From Halichondria panicea (taxonomy: Eukaryota > Porifera > Demospongiae > Suberitida > Halichondriidae): 64,000 nt of DNA. Both the position numbers and the translations under genes were made by a program. The stretch covers positions 1,665,803 through 1,729,802 of the forward strand of contig NC_087380.1 in assembly GCF_963675165.1 (NCBI RefSeq), read 5' to 3'. The notes below the pieces were generated by a model. That model was not told the DNA's origin. It worked only from the letters and a program-made list of their open reading frames with translations, and ran no database searches. Position 1 is the first letter of the stretch; every line of letters starts with the position of its first letter. Positions 16,224-27,224 of this stretch are shown one piece after another.

Positions 16224-16691
16224 TAGTCTCATGAATCAGCCGCCGTTCTTTTGGAACCACCGTCTGAGCACTCTTGTCATGAAGTCATTTCAAAATGGAA
16301 TGTTGATTGCTCACAAAACCAATGGAATGTAATTAAATCGTGATCTTACCCCCACACATATTTCCTAATTGTTATACAAATCACCAAGTGAAGGCATCTC
16401 TCTCTACTTGTGTTTTGCTGTGGTGCTAAATCTGTGCCCAAGGACCCCTGCTTGCTTGCTTATGCTTCGTAGCAGCTTCTATGTATGAAGTGTTTACCAT
16501 GCGTAATGCATGCGTAATGATTATCCAAATGCGTTGAGCAAAATGCAGTTCTTTGCTGCCTCCAAGTTCATCACCTGACTGGACTTCTGCAATTTGATTG
16601 GTCAAGACGGAATTCCGTCTTGGCACATAAAACGATGACAAGAGTGCTCAGACGGTGGTTCCAAAAGAACGGCGGCTGATTCATGAGACTA
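16224..16691. mobile_element. 468-bp TIR element, 9-bp TSD (TAGTCTC subfamily)
   Basis: Starts TAGTCTCATGAATCAGCCGC and ends with its complement; arms extend about 60 bp (including GTGCTCAGACGGTGG and its inverse). Exact 9-bp duplication CCTTTCGTG at 16215-16223 and 16692-16700. No ORF of note inside. A 67-bp hairpin of the same subfamily is at 55272-55338. Confidence 0.9.
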
Positions 16692-16860
16692 CCTTTCGTG
16701 TATTTTTGTCAGTTAAAAAACAGGATATGACGTCATCAAATGGGTAATGAAGACCTCCCTCCCTCATCGGGGTCGAGCTAGTATTCTCATCTGAAACAAG
16801 TTACAGTGGCCTAATTAATTATATAAACATTTATCAGTGGACATCTAAAAATAATAATAA

Positions 16861-16985
16861 AATGTGCATGGAATAGAAACACAAAGTGCTAACACAAACT
16901 TAGTGACAGTTTCATGAATAGTCGGGAGAATCCTCGTCTCTTGTGGCTCTTGACTGCTGCTCCATTGTCCGATGTCCTGGGGCAT
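16861..16985 (-). pseudogene. Orphan copy of RhoBTB last exon and 3' UTR
   Basis: On the minus strand it matches the terminal exon of both RhoBTB genes (compare 45040-45166 and 51173-51314): the stretch complementary to GAGGACTCTCCCGACTGTT is present with changes, and the 3' UTR side also aligns. No other RhoBTB exon is nearby. It is a remnant of a third RhoBTB locus or of the duplication that spread this region. Confidence 0.75.
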
Positions 16986-17102
16986 GCCCGGTCTGTGTAC
17001 ATGTATATTGTAGTCACGTGATCACACACATGCATGCACCATGCAGATTTACTATTAATTTGTATGCACAATTATAGTATGCATGATATATAAAGTACAT
17101 GC

Positions 17103-18196
17103 TAGCCTCGATCCCAGGCCGAGTTTTCGCTTTTATAACGGTTAGGCGAACAACTAGGCCTGGTACTAGTTGTCTGCGCATGCGTCAAATTTTCATTGTA
17201 TTTGTGGTCGGCAAAAATATTTATAATCGAAATTTGTACACAGAAAATGCACAGAGTGAGCACAAAAGATGCACATAGGGAGCTGCTTCACTAGGGCCTG
17301 TGGAGTTGCCAGTTGTGCTGCAGCACGATTACAGTGACCCAGGGCAACTTCAAGATGATTGAATGCCTTCAAATTACGTTTCAAAACGATTTAGCAGGCT
17401 GCTGGACTTCTCTGATTCTATAGGCCCCAACTCGTAACTCAGTTAAACTTTGCTTGAGAAAACGTAGATTCTCTTGATGCCTCTGAGCTACCCAGCAACG
17501 CTCGAACGAGCAGGTCATACTCCAGTCCTGTAAGTATAGGACAATATTAAAAGAAACCAAACACGGTTAAACCCTTACCTCAAACTGTCCAGTCTCGTCC
17601 GTTAGTATAGCCAAGAGGAACTATGTTGGGATAGCTGGATAGTAGCCATTGCTCCTGTACAGAGAAGTGGACATTCTAAATACGTGTAGATCTATACATA
17701 TCGTATTAAACAGGTTATAGTGTCATTGTCAACGAGCTGATGATGGCAGCACCAAGTTGTCTAGCTCACACTCTTCACTTGATCCACCATATTAATGATG
17801 ATACTATAGTCTACCTAGCTAGATATATCTTACCAAACATGAACAAGACTTGATAGCATAGGGCCCACACAAAAACATCTGACCTTAACAAGCTTGACAA
17901 AGCTTTTATACCTCTTCCCTTGTTGTTCAGTCTTCAGAATAATGTTTTCTAAGCTTCAGAGAAGAGAGAAGCTTCAGCTATTACTAAGAGCCATTCCAAT
18001 CGATTCCAATAATGATAAAACGGGAACTGACTTCTAGTACACGATAGTACACGAATATAAATGACACGAAAGTGAACGAGAATATCCATTCGTCAGAATC
18101 TGACGAACGACTGACGCATGCGCAGACAACTAGTACCAGGCCTAGTTGTTCGCCTAACCGTTATAAAAGCGAAAACTCGGCCTGGGATCGAGGCTA
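17103..18196. mobile_element. 1.1-kb TAGCCTCG element, copy 1
   Basis: TIRs of about 85 bp: TAGCCTCGATCCCAGGCC, then GAGTTTTCGCTTTTATAACG, through GTCTGCGCATGCGTC, inverted at the right end. Flanks AGTACATGC and TGTATATGC match 7 of 9, a worn target duplication. The interior has no convincing gene. The same element lies inverted at 19431-20529. Confidence 0.85.
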
Positions 18197-18245
18197 TGTA
18201 TATGCATGATCAGTAGGTTTTACATAGGATTGGCAGTGGGTTTGC

Positions 18246-18276
18246 CCATAGATAGTAGAGGAAGGGGATTGGAAAC
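18246..18276. repeat. CCATAGATAGTAGAGG repeat end
   Basis: One end of a dispersed family whose complement occurs at 24989-25021 and a relative at 54645. The partner of this copy was not identified. Confidence 0.4.
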
Positions 18277-18860
18277 GGGATCACGTGCGCTTATGCTTGC
18301 AACGTAAGGCCTCTGGGACCATGCGCGTGGCAACCAATAGACACCTTGAAGTGTGATTTTACTGTTTTGAGGTCAAGAGAAGCTTTTGAAAAGAAGCAAA
18401 TGAGAGGATACTAGGTAAGTAAATGTATGAATAGCCCTAAAATTTGTCTTGAGGCATGGCTAGGTACAAAATGAAACATTATAATTATTACTCAGGGGCG
18501 GATCCAGGGGTGATTTTGAGGGGCTGAAGCCCCCCCTTTTGAAAAAACTACCCATGTATTGCTAGTCTGAGGTTACAACAATTTTGCCACCAACCTTGTT
18601 ACTTATGCATCTGCATGTAGACTCACTGACTTAAGAGATGCTAGACAATAGCCAAGTCTAGCTACTAAGAGTATAAAGGATGTAGGCTAGCTAGCTGGAC
18701 ATGCATACTATACTGTACTAGCTAGTAGCTAGCTAGCTAGCTAGAACTAATAAAGTGCGTAGGTCAACTATTGCTGTTGCTGAGTCAGCTCCTTGTGCAA
18801 TGTTTTGTAGCCTCGATCATATCCCAGGCCCTAGGCCTTGTGAAGGAGGCTATTGTGCAT

Positions 18861-19297
18861 TAGTCTGGCCCCAGACCACTCCCTTGCACGTGATCTGACA
18901 TGTGCCAGGGAGAGGGTCTGGCATTTAGAGTCACTTTTCTTGGTTCAGATGTCAAAATTTGACATCTCCAATCAGATTAGCAAGAATGCAATTAAACTGT
19001 CACATGATTCCACTTCACAGAGGAGGTTGATAGTACTTGACCTTTGTCATTTTTAAAACTATGCCAGTAGGCAATGGCTAACTTAAATTCCTGTATACAT
19101 CAACTAAAAATGTTATTTCAAGTACAGAGAATCTTTCAAACCTCACTAAATCTGTATAGGAGTAGAGATAATAGCCAGCCAGTTTTAGCATCGTCACCAC
19201 GCCCATTTCCGACACGCCCACTTTTGACTGTCTGAAAACCAAGAAAAGTGACTCTGTTTGCCAGTCTCTCCCCGGGAGGAGTCTGGCCTCGAGACTA
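18861..19297. mobile_element. 437-bp TAGTCTGG element, 9-bp TSD
   Basis: Starts TAGTCTGGCCCCAGACC and ends GGCCTCGAGACTA; inverted inner blocks AGTCACTTTTCTTGG and complement. Exact flanking ATTGTGCAT at 18852-18860 and 19298-19306. No ORF that looks real. Confidence 0.85.
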
Positions 19298-19307
19298 ATT
19301 GTGCATG

Positions 19308-19413
19308 TAGCCTCGATCCCAGGCCGAGTTTTCGCTTTTATAACGGTTAGGCAAGCAAATAGTTGTTTGCCTAACCATTATAAAAGCGAAAACTCGGCCT
19401 GGGATCGAGGCTA
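19308..19413. mobile_element. 106-bp hairpin element of the TAGCCTCG family
   Basis: Both arms are the family TIR (TAGCCTCGATCCCAGGCC, then GAGTTTTCGCTTTTATAACG) with almost no interior, giving a stem of about 50 bp. Exact 9-bp duplication TTGTGCATG at 19299-19307 and 19414-19422. It sits directly beside the preceding element, using an overlapping target. Confidence 0.9.
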
Positions 19414-19430
19414 TTGTGCATGCTGTTGAG

Positions 19431-20529
19431 TAGCCTCGATCCCAGGCCGAGTTTTCGCTTTTATAATGGTTAGGCGAACAACTGGGCCTGGTACTAGTTG
19501 TCTGCGCATGCGTCAGTCGTTCGTCAGATTCTGACGAATGGATATTCTCGTTCACTTTCGTGACATTTATATTCGTGTACTATCGTGTACTAGAAGTCAG
19601 TTCCCGTTTTATCATTATTGGAATCGATTGGAATGGCTCTTAGCTGAAGCTTCTCTCTTCTCTGAAGCTTATTCTGAAGACTGAACAACAAGGGAAGAGG
19701 TATAAAGCTTTGTCAAGCTTGTTAAGGTCAGATATTTTTGTGTGGGCCCTATGGCCGGCTGTGCTATCAAGTCTTGTTCATGTTTGGCAAGAATGTAGGT
19801 AGACTATAGTTTCATCATTAATATGGATATGGTGGATCAAATGAAGAGTGTGAGCTAGAGAACTTGGTGCTGCCATCATCAGCTCGTCGACAATGACACT
19901 ATAACCGAGAAATTTAATATGTATAGATCTACACGTATTTAAAATGTCTACTTCTCTGTACAGGAGCAATGGCTAATATCCAGCTATCCCAACAGTGCTC
20001 CTCTTGGCTATACTAACGGACGAGACTGGACAGTTTGAGGTAAGGGTTTAACCGTCTTTGGTTTCTTTTAATATTGTCCTATACTCACAGACACAGGACT
20101 GGAGTATGACCTGCTCATTCGAGCGTTGCTGGGTAGCTCAGAGACATCAAGAGAATCTACGTTTTCTCAAGCAATGAGTTACGAGTTGGGGCCTAGAATC
20201 AGAGAAGTCCAGCAGCCTGCTAAATCTTTTTGAAACGTAATTTGAAGGCATTCAATCATCCTGAAGTTGCCCTGGGTCACTGTAATTGTGCTGCAGCACA
20301 ACTGGCAACTCCCCAGGCCTTTGTGAAGCAGCTCCCTATGTGCATCTTTTGTGTACTCACCCTGTGCATTTTCTGTGTACAAATTTCTATTATTGATTTA
20401 TTAAATATTTTTGCCGACCACAAATATACAATGAAAATTTGACGCATGCGCAGACAACTAGTACCAGGCCCAGTTGTTCGCCTAACCGTTATAAAAGCGA
20501 AAACTCGGCCTGGGATCGAGGCTAGGCTA
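19431..20529. mobile_element. 1.1-kb TAGCCTCG element, copy 2 (inverted relative to copy 1)
   Basis: Same TIRs and interior as 17103-18196 but in reverse orientation. The left flank GCTGTTGAG (19422-19430) recurs exactly at 20530-20538, after an extra GGCTA that repeats the element end. The two copies form a large interrupted palindrome about 1.2 kb apart. Confidence 0.85.
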
Positions 20530-20925
20530 GCTGTTGAGCTGCAACATGGAGCAGATCTCAGACTTTTTCAGCTAGTTGCAAGGAAGCAGCCTTATCTCCT
20601 CTCACTCTCAGTGCAGTCTGGGTAGGCATTGTGATTCTTTCATGTACCAAGAGTGCATGAATGTAGATGTAACATCTACAGTATATACATCCTTTTGTTG
20701 ATCAGAACGAGTTTTTTGTATTAACTTTTTCATATTCAGTATTCACTTATTAATATGACAGTTCAAAGGTAAAAGTGTGAGCAAATTGTAAAAAGCAAAA
20801 AAGTTCGCCTCGCCATGCTCCCCCTCCCATACCCACCCCGCTCTGCCACCCTCGTACGGGGCTTCGCCCCTTTCTACTAGCCCCCCCCTTTCATTTTTCC
20901 TGGATCCGCCCCTGCAGAGAGCTGC

Positions 20926-21160
20926 AAGGCTCTGCTGACTTGCAGCCATAATTTTAGACTTGAACTTTTGGCATCAATCATTTTTAACAATCATGGTTGA
21001 TCATTACCCACTATTCGGTTGATTGCATGCAGCAAAATTAAAGATGTTCATCATGACAATTATAATCAATGTGTGTATAAAAGCTAGCTATTAGTAGTTT
21101 TATGTTATGTAGTTTGGCACCTCCACCGAGGCATCAGCACCTGCGGTGCTTTCATTGTTT
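20926..21160. mobile_element. AAGCACC-family fragment
   Basis: Carries the GGCATCAATCATTTTTAAC and TTATGTTATGTAG segments and ends at CACCTGCGGTGCTTTC, the inverse of the family end. The CGCATGCGC end is missing. Confidence 0.6.
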
Positions 21161-21164
21161 ACTG

Positions 21165-21900
21165 CAAGGCTGCATGGGGGAGGATTCTATAGCTTTGGCT
21201 TCTTCCTTTCGCTTTGTTCGAGAGTAATATAGAAGCCGCTCGTTTGCTGCAAATTCTAGCTTGAGTTTTCTTCCATTTGCTTTGTTCGAGAGTAGGAGCC
21301 GCTCTTTTCTTGGGCAGTGTATTTACTGCAAGGCCGCATGGGGGAGGAGCTGGATGTAGGGAAGTGCTGGTGCTGGGATTCTAGCTTCTTCCTTTCGCTT
21401 TGTTTGAGAGTAGTATATATAGGAGATGCTCATTTGCTGGGCTTGTTTGCTGCAAATTCTAGCTTGAGTTTCTTCCTTTCACTTTGTTCGAGTAATACGA
21501 GTCTATGGCATACCAAAAGTATGCCATAGACCATGCCATAGTAGTTGCTTGTTTGCTGCAAAAGCATCAAGGAGCTGCCGTTTTGTGGGTTAAGCTAAGA
21601 CTATATATTGTCCATTTAAACTGTGAGTTTACTTGAATAGACACAGATTTAGTAGAGCCACATGCAGAGAGATGCCAACTTTTCAGATATTAATTTTCAA
21701 AAGAAATGATGCAGTTGCTATAGGTTGACTGTTTATATAGGTTAATGACTGTTGCTAAGCTAGTGCATTTCTAGTAGCCAATAGGTTTTGGGATCTAAAT
21801 GGGTTAGATAATGTGCATTCGGTATCTATGGTTATAGTGTCCCTCATCCCTCGGGCTATGCCCTCGAGCTTTGGGACACTATAACACATAGATACCTCAT
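21165..21900 (+). repeat. Dispersed repeat, inverted copy at 29140-29775
   Basis: Contains several imperfect copies of a unit with CTTTCGCTTTGTTCGAGAG and GCAAATTCTAGCTTGAG, then a stretch ending in a hairpin. The complement of the whole lies at 29140-29775. No coding sense detected. Confidence 0.6.
21831..21885. repeat. Hairpin, GTTATAGTGTCCC type
   Basis: GTTATAGTGTCCC and its complement surround CCCTCGGGCTATGCCCTCGA. A twin is at 29154-29204, and a differently stemmed hairpin with a similar G/C loop is at 30686-30757. Confidence 0.8.
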
Positions 21901-21929
21901 GCCTATTATCTAACCATTACATAGAAGCA

Positions 21930-22690
21930 GTAGCAATTGTAATCGTTTCAGGGAATACAAACATGGAAAATGATGAGCATTCTTTTTCTCTCACAAGCCA
22001 GACGTTTCATCCCATACCTATTTTTGGGTCTGGTTTCCGTGAGACTAGTAAATACGGTCAAAACCATGGCCACACAATACTGTACTACTTTTTCACTTAT
22101 AGACTTGCAACTTCTAACTTCCTGTTGCCCTAATTTATTATAAACCGTATCATGGAGTTATCTAGTCACATTAATTTTGTTTAGTCTACATAGTTGCATG
22201 CATGGTGCTGTAATAGCAGTAATGCAGGCACATACAGTGTCAGTGTTGGTGGTTTTGGTAGCATTGTCAGCTACTCCAATAGAACCAGCAATGCTCACTC
22301 TGACCACCAACTCCCCTGAAAACTGTGGCAAAGGACTCACTCATAATGGAGTGTTTGTGCTGGTGGAGTATCGTTTGATAGAGACACAACCTAGCCCATG
22401 GACGCTCCTTCAGAGTATTAGCTTGAATGCTATACAGGTTTGCCTATAATTATAATTACAACAGCTATATATATATAGATCTATACTTATATGTATTACG
22501 TTCCACAATCATACAGTTGGCTTAACGAAATCCCAGATAGACATTATTACACCTGGAAATCTTCTGCCAAATGACACGATACAGCTGCGGAACATTCAGC
22601 CAGAACATGGTGGTGGTTCCTGTAACTGCTGGGGAGTGGACAAACTGAGTTTTACATCAACTAATTAATGGAAGCAGTCTCAATGTTTCT
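21930..22690 (+). pseudogene. 5' fragment of the adhesion GPCR gene (copy A)
   Basis: Closely matches 37630-38400, the promoter region and first exon of the GPCR. The signal-peptide exon is still readable (22222 onward, MQAHTVSVLVVLVALSATPI), but a 2-base insertion near 22430 shifts the frame into a stop, and an extra AATT-type insertion lies near 22666. The homology ends at about 22690; no later exon (stalk, GAIN, 7TM) follows. It is a truncated product of the segmental duplication. Confidence 0.85.
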
Positions 22691-23587
22691 TCGGCTGGCT
22701 CTGTCTTATAGCTTCACTCCTACTCCCCCTCCTCCTCCTTCTATATAGCGGAGTCTTACAAGTTAATGGTGGCTGGTATGAAGAATAGTGGCTAGAGTCT
22801 ACAAGTGCTGGTGGAATGAAGAATGAACTGGTGGCTACAAGTTCTGGTGTGAATTAGAATGGTGGCTGATTGATTTTGAAATGGATGTTCATTAATTGAG
22901 TGTCATGACGAACTTTGGTATCTATACAATAGAGCTAGTGCTCATGATCCTTGCCAGTACATGTATATGGACTTTTTAGCGTAAGATTTTCTAGAAAACT
23001 TAAGTTATGTTCCTTTCCTTTGGTTTGCCCATGCTCTAAATGTCATCTACAGGCTCCTGAGTTTTGCTCTGTTTACCACTCTAATCACTCTATATCAGCT
23101 GCTCCAATATTGGAGTAAATCTATCACTTATTCACCCAATTTTTATATCATCAAAAGCCTGCTCAATTTCTTTTGTGCAAAGCTGTTTCACATGAAATCA
23201 TTATAGCCATGCATGCAGTGCCACCAGTTTATATGAACATGATTCAAATGACACATTATAAGTGCATGCAGCATCAGCAATTGCGATAGCACACAAATAG
23301 TTTATATACTGATACGTCTATAGGTACGTGTAGTCACAACTGCAAACCAATGCAAATCATTGCATCCCTCTAGATTGGATTCGGAGTTGACACACAGATA
23401 TGATACTAGTGCTGCTGCCTGATGAGGAACACAGTCAATCTGAACCTACTCACTCACTCATCACTTCCTCACCAGTCAAGTCAGCGGGGTCTGAACTGAA
23501 TCATTCCCATTTCAACGGCGGCCTAAAAACGAGGCTATTACTCCAAAGGTCAAAGTACTTTGGAGTATTCCTGTGTTTAGCCTCACC
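22691..23587. other. Non-coding stretch
   Basis: No gene, TIR pair or array recognised. AT-rich with short low-complexity runs. Confidence 0.4.
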
Positions 23588-25021
23588 ATACTAGAGGGAA
23601 GGGCAGAGGGAAGGGATTGGAAACACAGGGATTTCACGCGGCCCATGCGTGTCGCACCGGAAATAGACAGGAAATAGACAGGAAGTTAATTAATTGGGGC
23701 CAAAAGAGAGTGAACAGCTAGCTGTCTCTGGCCCACAGTAGCTACTAGCTACTACATACATAGATCTGAACTAGTTTCTTTGGTTGCTGTACATCAGAAT
23801 GAGACTTTTCTCGGTTGCATTGAAGAATTACACATCCTATTATAAAGACCTTAACAAACCTTCAAAGAACAAGACATGCGCACCCACAAAAAAAAGTATA
23901 GTATTAGGCGCAGCTCATGACCATAATTATAGACTACATACTTATATTTCTTAACATTATGATATACACAATCACAAAGGATGCATGGAGAAATGATGAT
24001 GTTTACAAACATAAAACATAATTTTTGTAAGTCTGACGACGTTTAGGTAGTGGTGTATTTCCGTCATCTGGTCACTACACAGCTTTTGCACGACCAATCG
24101 TAATGAATAACAGTGTCCCTTCCCTCTGTCATTGGTATGCCAAACTTTTCCAAAGGGTCTTGGCAGATCCTCAGATGTTCTGAGTACCCTGGGAAAGCAA
24201 TTTACGGGTAAGTTTGAATTAGCATATTTCCAAAACTATACAGGTTAGCAAGGAAAAACTTTTCTCAAGGCACATCGGGATCCTTAGGCAATATGTAGAC
24301 CTGAACAATAGTGATGTACAATGTATTGTTAACCAGCAACTCCCCCGCAAACAAATGTACTTACGAATTCTTCTTTTCACACTTTTATGTTAATATTAAA
24401 AAATAAACAGCCTAATTCTCAACTTAGCTATGCCTAAGGCATATTTCAATGCTTCCTCTACACTGTGATCACTCTCAAGCAACCATGGCTACTTCCTAGC
24501 TCAGGATATCCCCCCACAAAGTTTCATACCTTCAAATTCCCAGCTAAATAGATGTAAAATAGTGCTACAGTTGAGCCTCGGTTATCCGAACACCTTTGTC
24601 CCCGGGCCCATTCGGGTAAGTGAAATATTCGGATAATCAAAAGCTGGCTTTTTGCCAGCCACGTGGGCAATTTCCTACTGCGCATGCTCAGATTGCACTA
24701 TGCTCTAGCATTCGGATAATCGAGGATTCGGATAACCGGGATTCGGATAACCGAGGCTCAACTGTACATGGACCTCTGATGATCAAATAAATTAGGTAAA
24801 TGATGTAAACCATACATTTACTATGGATAATGTACATACATACTAGCTCTGCCAGTGCTTACTGGAGTTTTCTTCAGTTTCTTCTCTTTTGTCTTTGCAG
24901 CTGTCTCGCAATCAATCGCAATCAATACTTGCGGAATGCAACACGCATGGTGTCAGAATTCTCTAGGGCAATACATTGGTCACCTGAGATGTTTCCAATC
25001 CCTCCCCTCTACTATCTATGG
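23588..25021. mobile_element. Possible TIR element, CCATA...GGGATTGGAAACA ends
   Basis: CCATACTAGAGGG with AGGGATTGGAAACA at 23588-23625 faces its inverse (TGTTTCCAATCCCT, CTACTATCTATGG) at 24986-25021. The arms are imperfect. It encloses a pogo-like MITE. Low confidence as one unit. Confidence 0.4.
24566..24766. mobile_element. pogo/Tigger-like MITE
   Basis: 201 bp starting TACAGTTGAGCCTCGGTTAT and ending with its complement; internal GGATAATC-type repeats. TA at both borders. Terminal sequence of this kind is known from pogo/Tigger elements in animals. No ORF. Confidence 0.85.
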
Positions 25022-25169
25022 CCTCACTCAAAGAGATCAATTTTCACAAATGGCTATATACTGCTAGCTAGCTGTTTTAACAGATATTTTCTGAGTATTG
25101 TAGCTAACAAAAAGCTAGCGCTTTAGTGCAAGGCTAACTCATATGTTGAATAGAAAGTTTGTGCGGACA

Positions 25170-25405
25170 GATGATGCTATGAAAGATTCTGAAGAGACCT
25201 TCAATGTGAGTCAAACTAGCCATAACTCGAGAAAGAAGCTTTAGTTTGCTAATCCACGAATCAAAATCCAAGAGAACGTGGCTAGAAGCCTATAGAAGCT
25301 GTTAGCTTTCGTCGCATTGCAACCGTTGAGCAGTCAGACAGTACACACACACAGACAGTCAGCTTTACCGTATCCCTCGTGCGGCTACGCCTCGAGGCAT
25401 AATAA
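25170..25405. mobile_element. Degenerate AAGCACC-family fragment
   Basis: Keeps CATAACTCGAGAAAGAAGC, CTAGAAGCCTATAGAAGC, the CACACACA tract and a palindromic end GCGGCTACGCCTCGAGGC. It abuts the left breakpoint of the gene X copy B duplication. Confidence 0.6.
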
Positions 25406-25406
25406 T

Positions 25407-25489
25407 TATGGACATAAATATAATGAGGGCGGATAATTAATGAGACGCCTATACTGAGACGCCTATACTGTGTACTTGCACATGTGCGG
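25407..25489 (+). repeat. Left edge of segmental duplication copy B
   Basis: GAGGGCGGATAATTAATGAG and GACGCCTATACT match 7407-7480 of copy A, with a local 15-bp tandem duplication. The homology continues at 31019 after a 5.5-kb insertion. Confidence 0.75.
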
Positions 25490-26357
25490 TAGCCTCCTTC
25501 GCAGGCCTTCCTTTTTTTCAGTTATAATTTTGTTTCTGTTGTTTGTCACAATATTAACACCATACGGGAATAATTGGAGGGAGCAAAGAAAGAAAAAAGG
25601 AAGCCACTAAGAAAAAGGAAGGCCTGCCCCGCTAAGTCTTGTGATCTGCTACTGACGTAGCCAAATTTAATTGAGCGTGGGCAAGAGTAAACCGCAATAT
25701 CTGTCCTCCCACACACTGTGACACAGTACTTAGAGCGTATTTACCAGGAACTAGAGGCAAAGAGTGTGTGAAGCTACAGAACACAGTATGTAGAAGTTAG
25801 CTCTACAAGATGAAGCATGAAAGGCTAAGAGTACTACTGTATCTGATAATAGCACTTGTCGAAAGGACCTGGGCAAAGAAGGAACTTATCCCAGATCCTG
25901 GACAACTCACAGCAATACTTCTGACATGCCAACATTTACAGATCCCTTCATGTCATCAGAAGGAATGTTTTAGTCCAAGTCATAATAATAATAATAATAA
26001 GATTGCCCTGGAACAATCACACTATCCAAACTAGAAGGGCAAGGGCAACCAATTTTATCCTCGGATAATTACAGTAGAACTACAGCAGAACTACAACTAC
26101 AACTACAGACTACAAGACTCGCCTTATCAAACTCAATGTGCTCCCACTCTCAAGACCTCAAATTCGACCCAGTCGAGTGTTTTAAATTACAGCAGACAAT
26201 GTAGACCTGAGTGCTTATCTGCAGGTATTATTTCCATATCCACTATAGAGCTGGTTCTACTGCCAGAAAATTTCCAAAAGGAGCAGAACCTCTAATACTA
26301 CTACAATAGGATTACACGACTATGGAATTGACAGGACCCTATCGATCTTCAATCTAT

Positions 26358-26758
26358 TACCGTATATATCTTCTAATTTATCGGACACTTCTAATTACCC
26401 GGACACTCTTTTGGGCAATTTTCGTTGTTCTAATACAACGGACACTCCAGTACTTTAATATTACATTTGTTCTAAATATCCGGACAATACTTTGAAAAGT
26501 AGAGTTTACATTCACAGACGGCAAGTAAGACTTAGAGTGCTGCAGTTAGATAGCTTTGAGTAGCTAGTTTTAGATAGCTAGTGCAACTATTCAGTCGCAC
26601 ACTGTTCTATTAAACTTAGCTAGCTCGCATGCAGCTGCTTGCTTGTTCTAATTATTCCGGACACTTTGCATGCTCTATAAAAATCTGTTCCTATTATACC
26701 CGGACAATTTCCAAAATAATTATTTTTTACTGTCCGATAAATTAGAAGATATACGGTA
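26358..26758. mobile_element. 401-bp MITE with GGACA-rich interior
   Basis: TACCGTATATATCTTCTAAT at the left and the inverse at the right, TA at both borders. TCTAATTA(C)CCGGACA-like motifs recur at least six times inside. Confidence 0.8.
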
Positions 26759-27224
26759 CATGTATTAAACTAAGGGAAAATTCGACATTGGTGCTCGTTC
26801 CCCTGTGAAAACTGTCTCATGCACACAAATTAGTATAGTTTAGTCACTCTGTCAGTACTCATGAGATCACAACCTTGCAACATTGTCATTTTACACTGTT
26901 TCTAGACTAGACTACTGCTCAATAATAACTCAAACCTCAATTTGAGGCTTGAGGATAGGCTCAAAGATAGACCTTTAGTCTTCAGACTTCACTATGCTAG
27001 GTATTAAAGCCATTGTCTATGATAATTATCTCCAGACTTACATATGGCCACTCCAAATGAGACTGTAGTTTCCCGTCAGAGACCTAGTAAATTATATGCG
27101 GGTGTGAGCAGTATTATCATTATTCATTACTATGAACTCATTATAAATCTGTTGCGGCATCAATGAATTTAATTAATCACCCACAAAAATGTTACTATGT
27201 TATGGTTAGAACATGGGCATGAGG

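Larger units (their letters stand above)
18493..20914. mobile_element. hAT-like termini (CAGGGGCGGATCCAGG) enclosing nested elements
   Basis: CAGGGGCGGATCCAGG at 18493 and its inverse at 20899-20914, each followed inward by C/G-rich runs. These are typical ends of non-autonomous hAT elements. Three TAGNCT elements are nested inside. No 8-bp duplication is visible, so the two ends may belong to separate copies. A related pair is at 55538-55922. Confidence 0.5.

Noticed and set aside
17193-17384. ORF starting MKRNLKAFNH, repeated at 20230-20442
   Set aside because: Same 1.1-kb element in two orientations; short, frame not maintained between copies, and no recognisable domain. Not a transposase.
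18808-18852. Short TAGCCTCG...GGAGGCTA hairpin-like piece
   Set aside because: Flanking 9-mers do not match; probably a worn copy, not counted among the supported elements.
25810-26034. 74-residue ORF with a signal-peptide-like start
   Set aside because: Isolated inside the 5.5-kb element, ends in an (AAT)n-coded Asn run, no splice continuation found.
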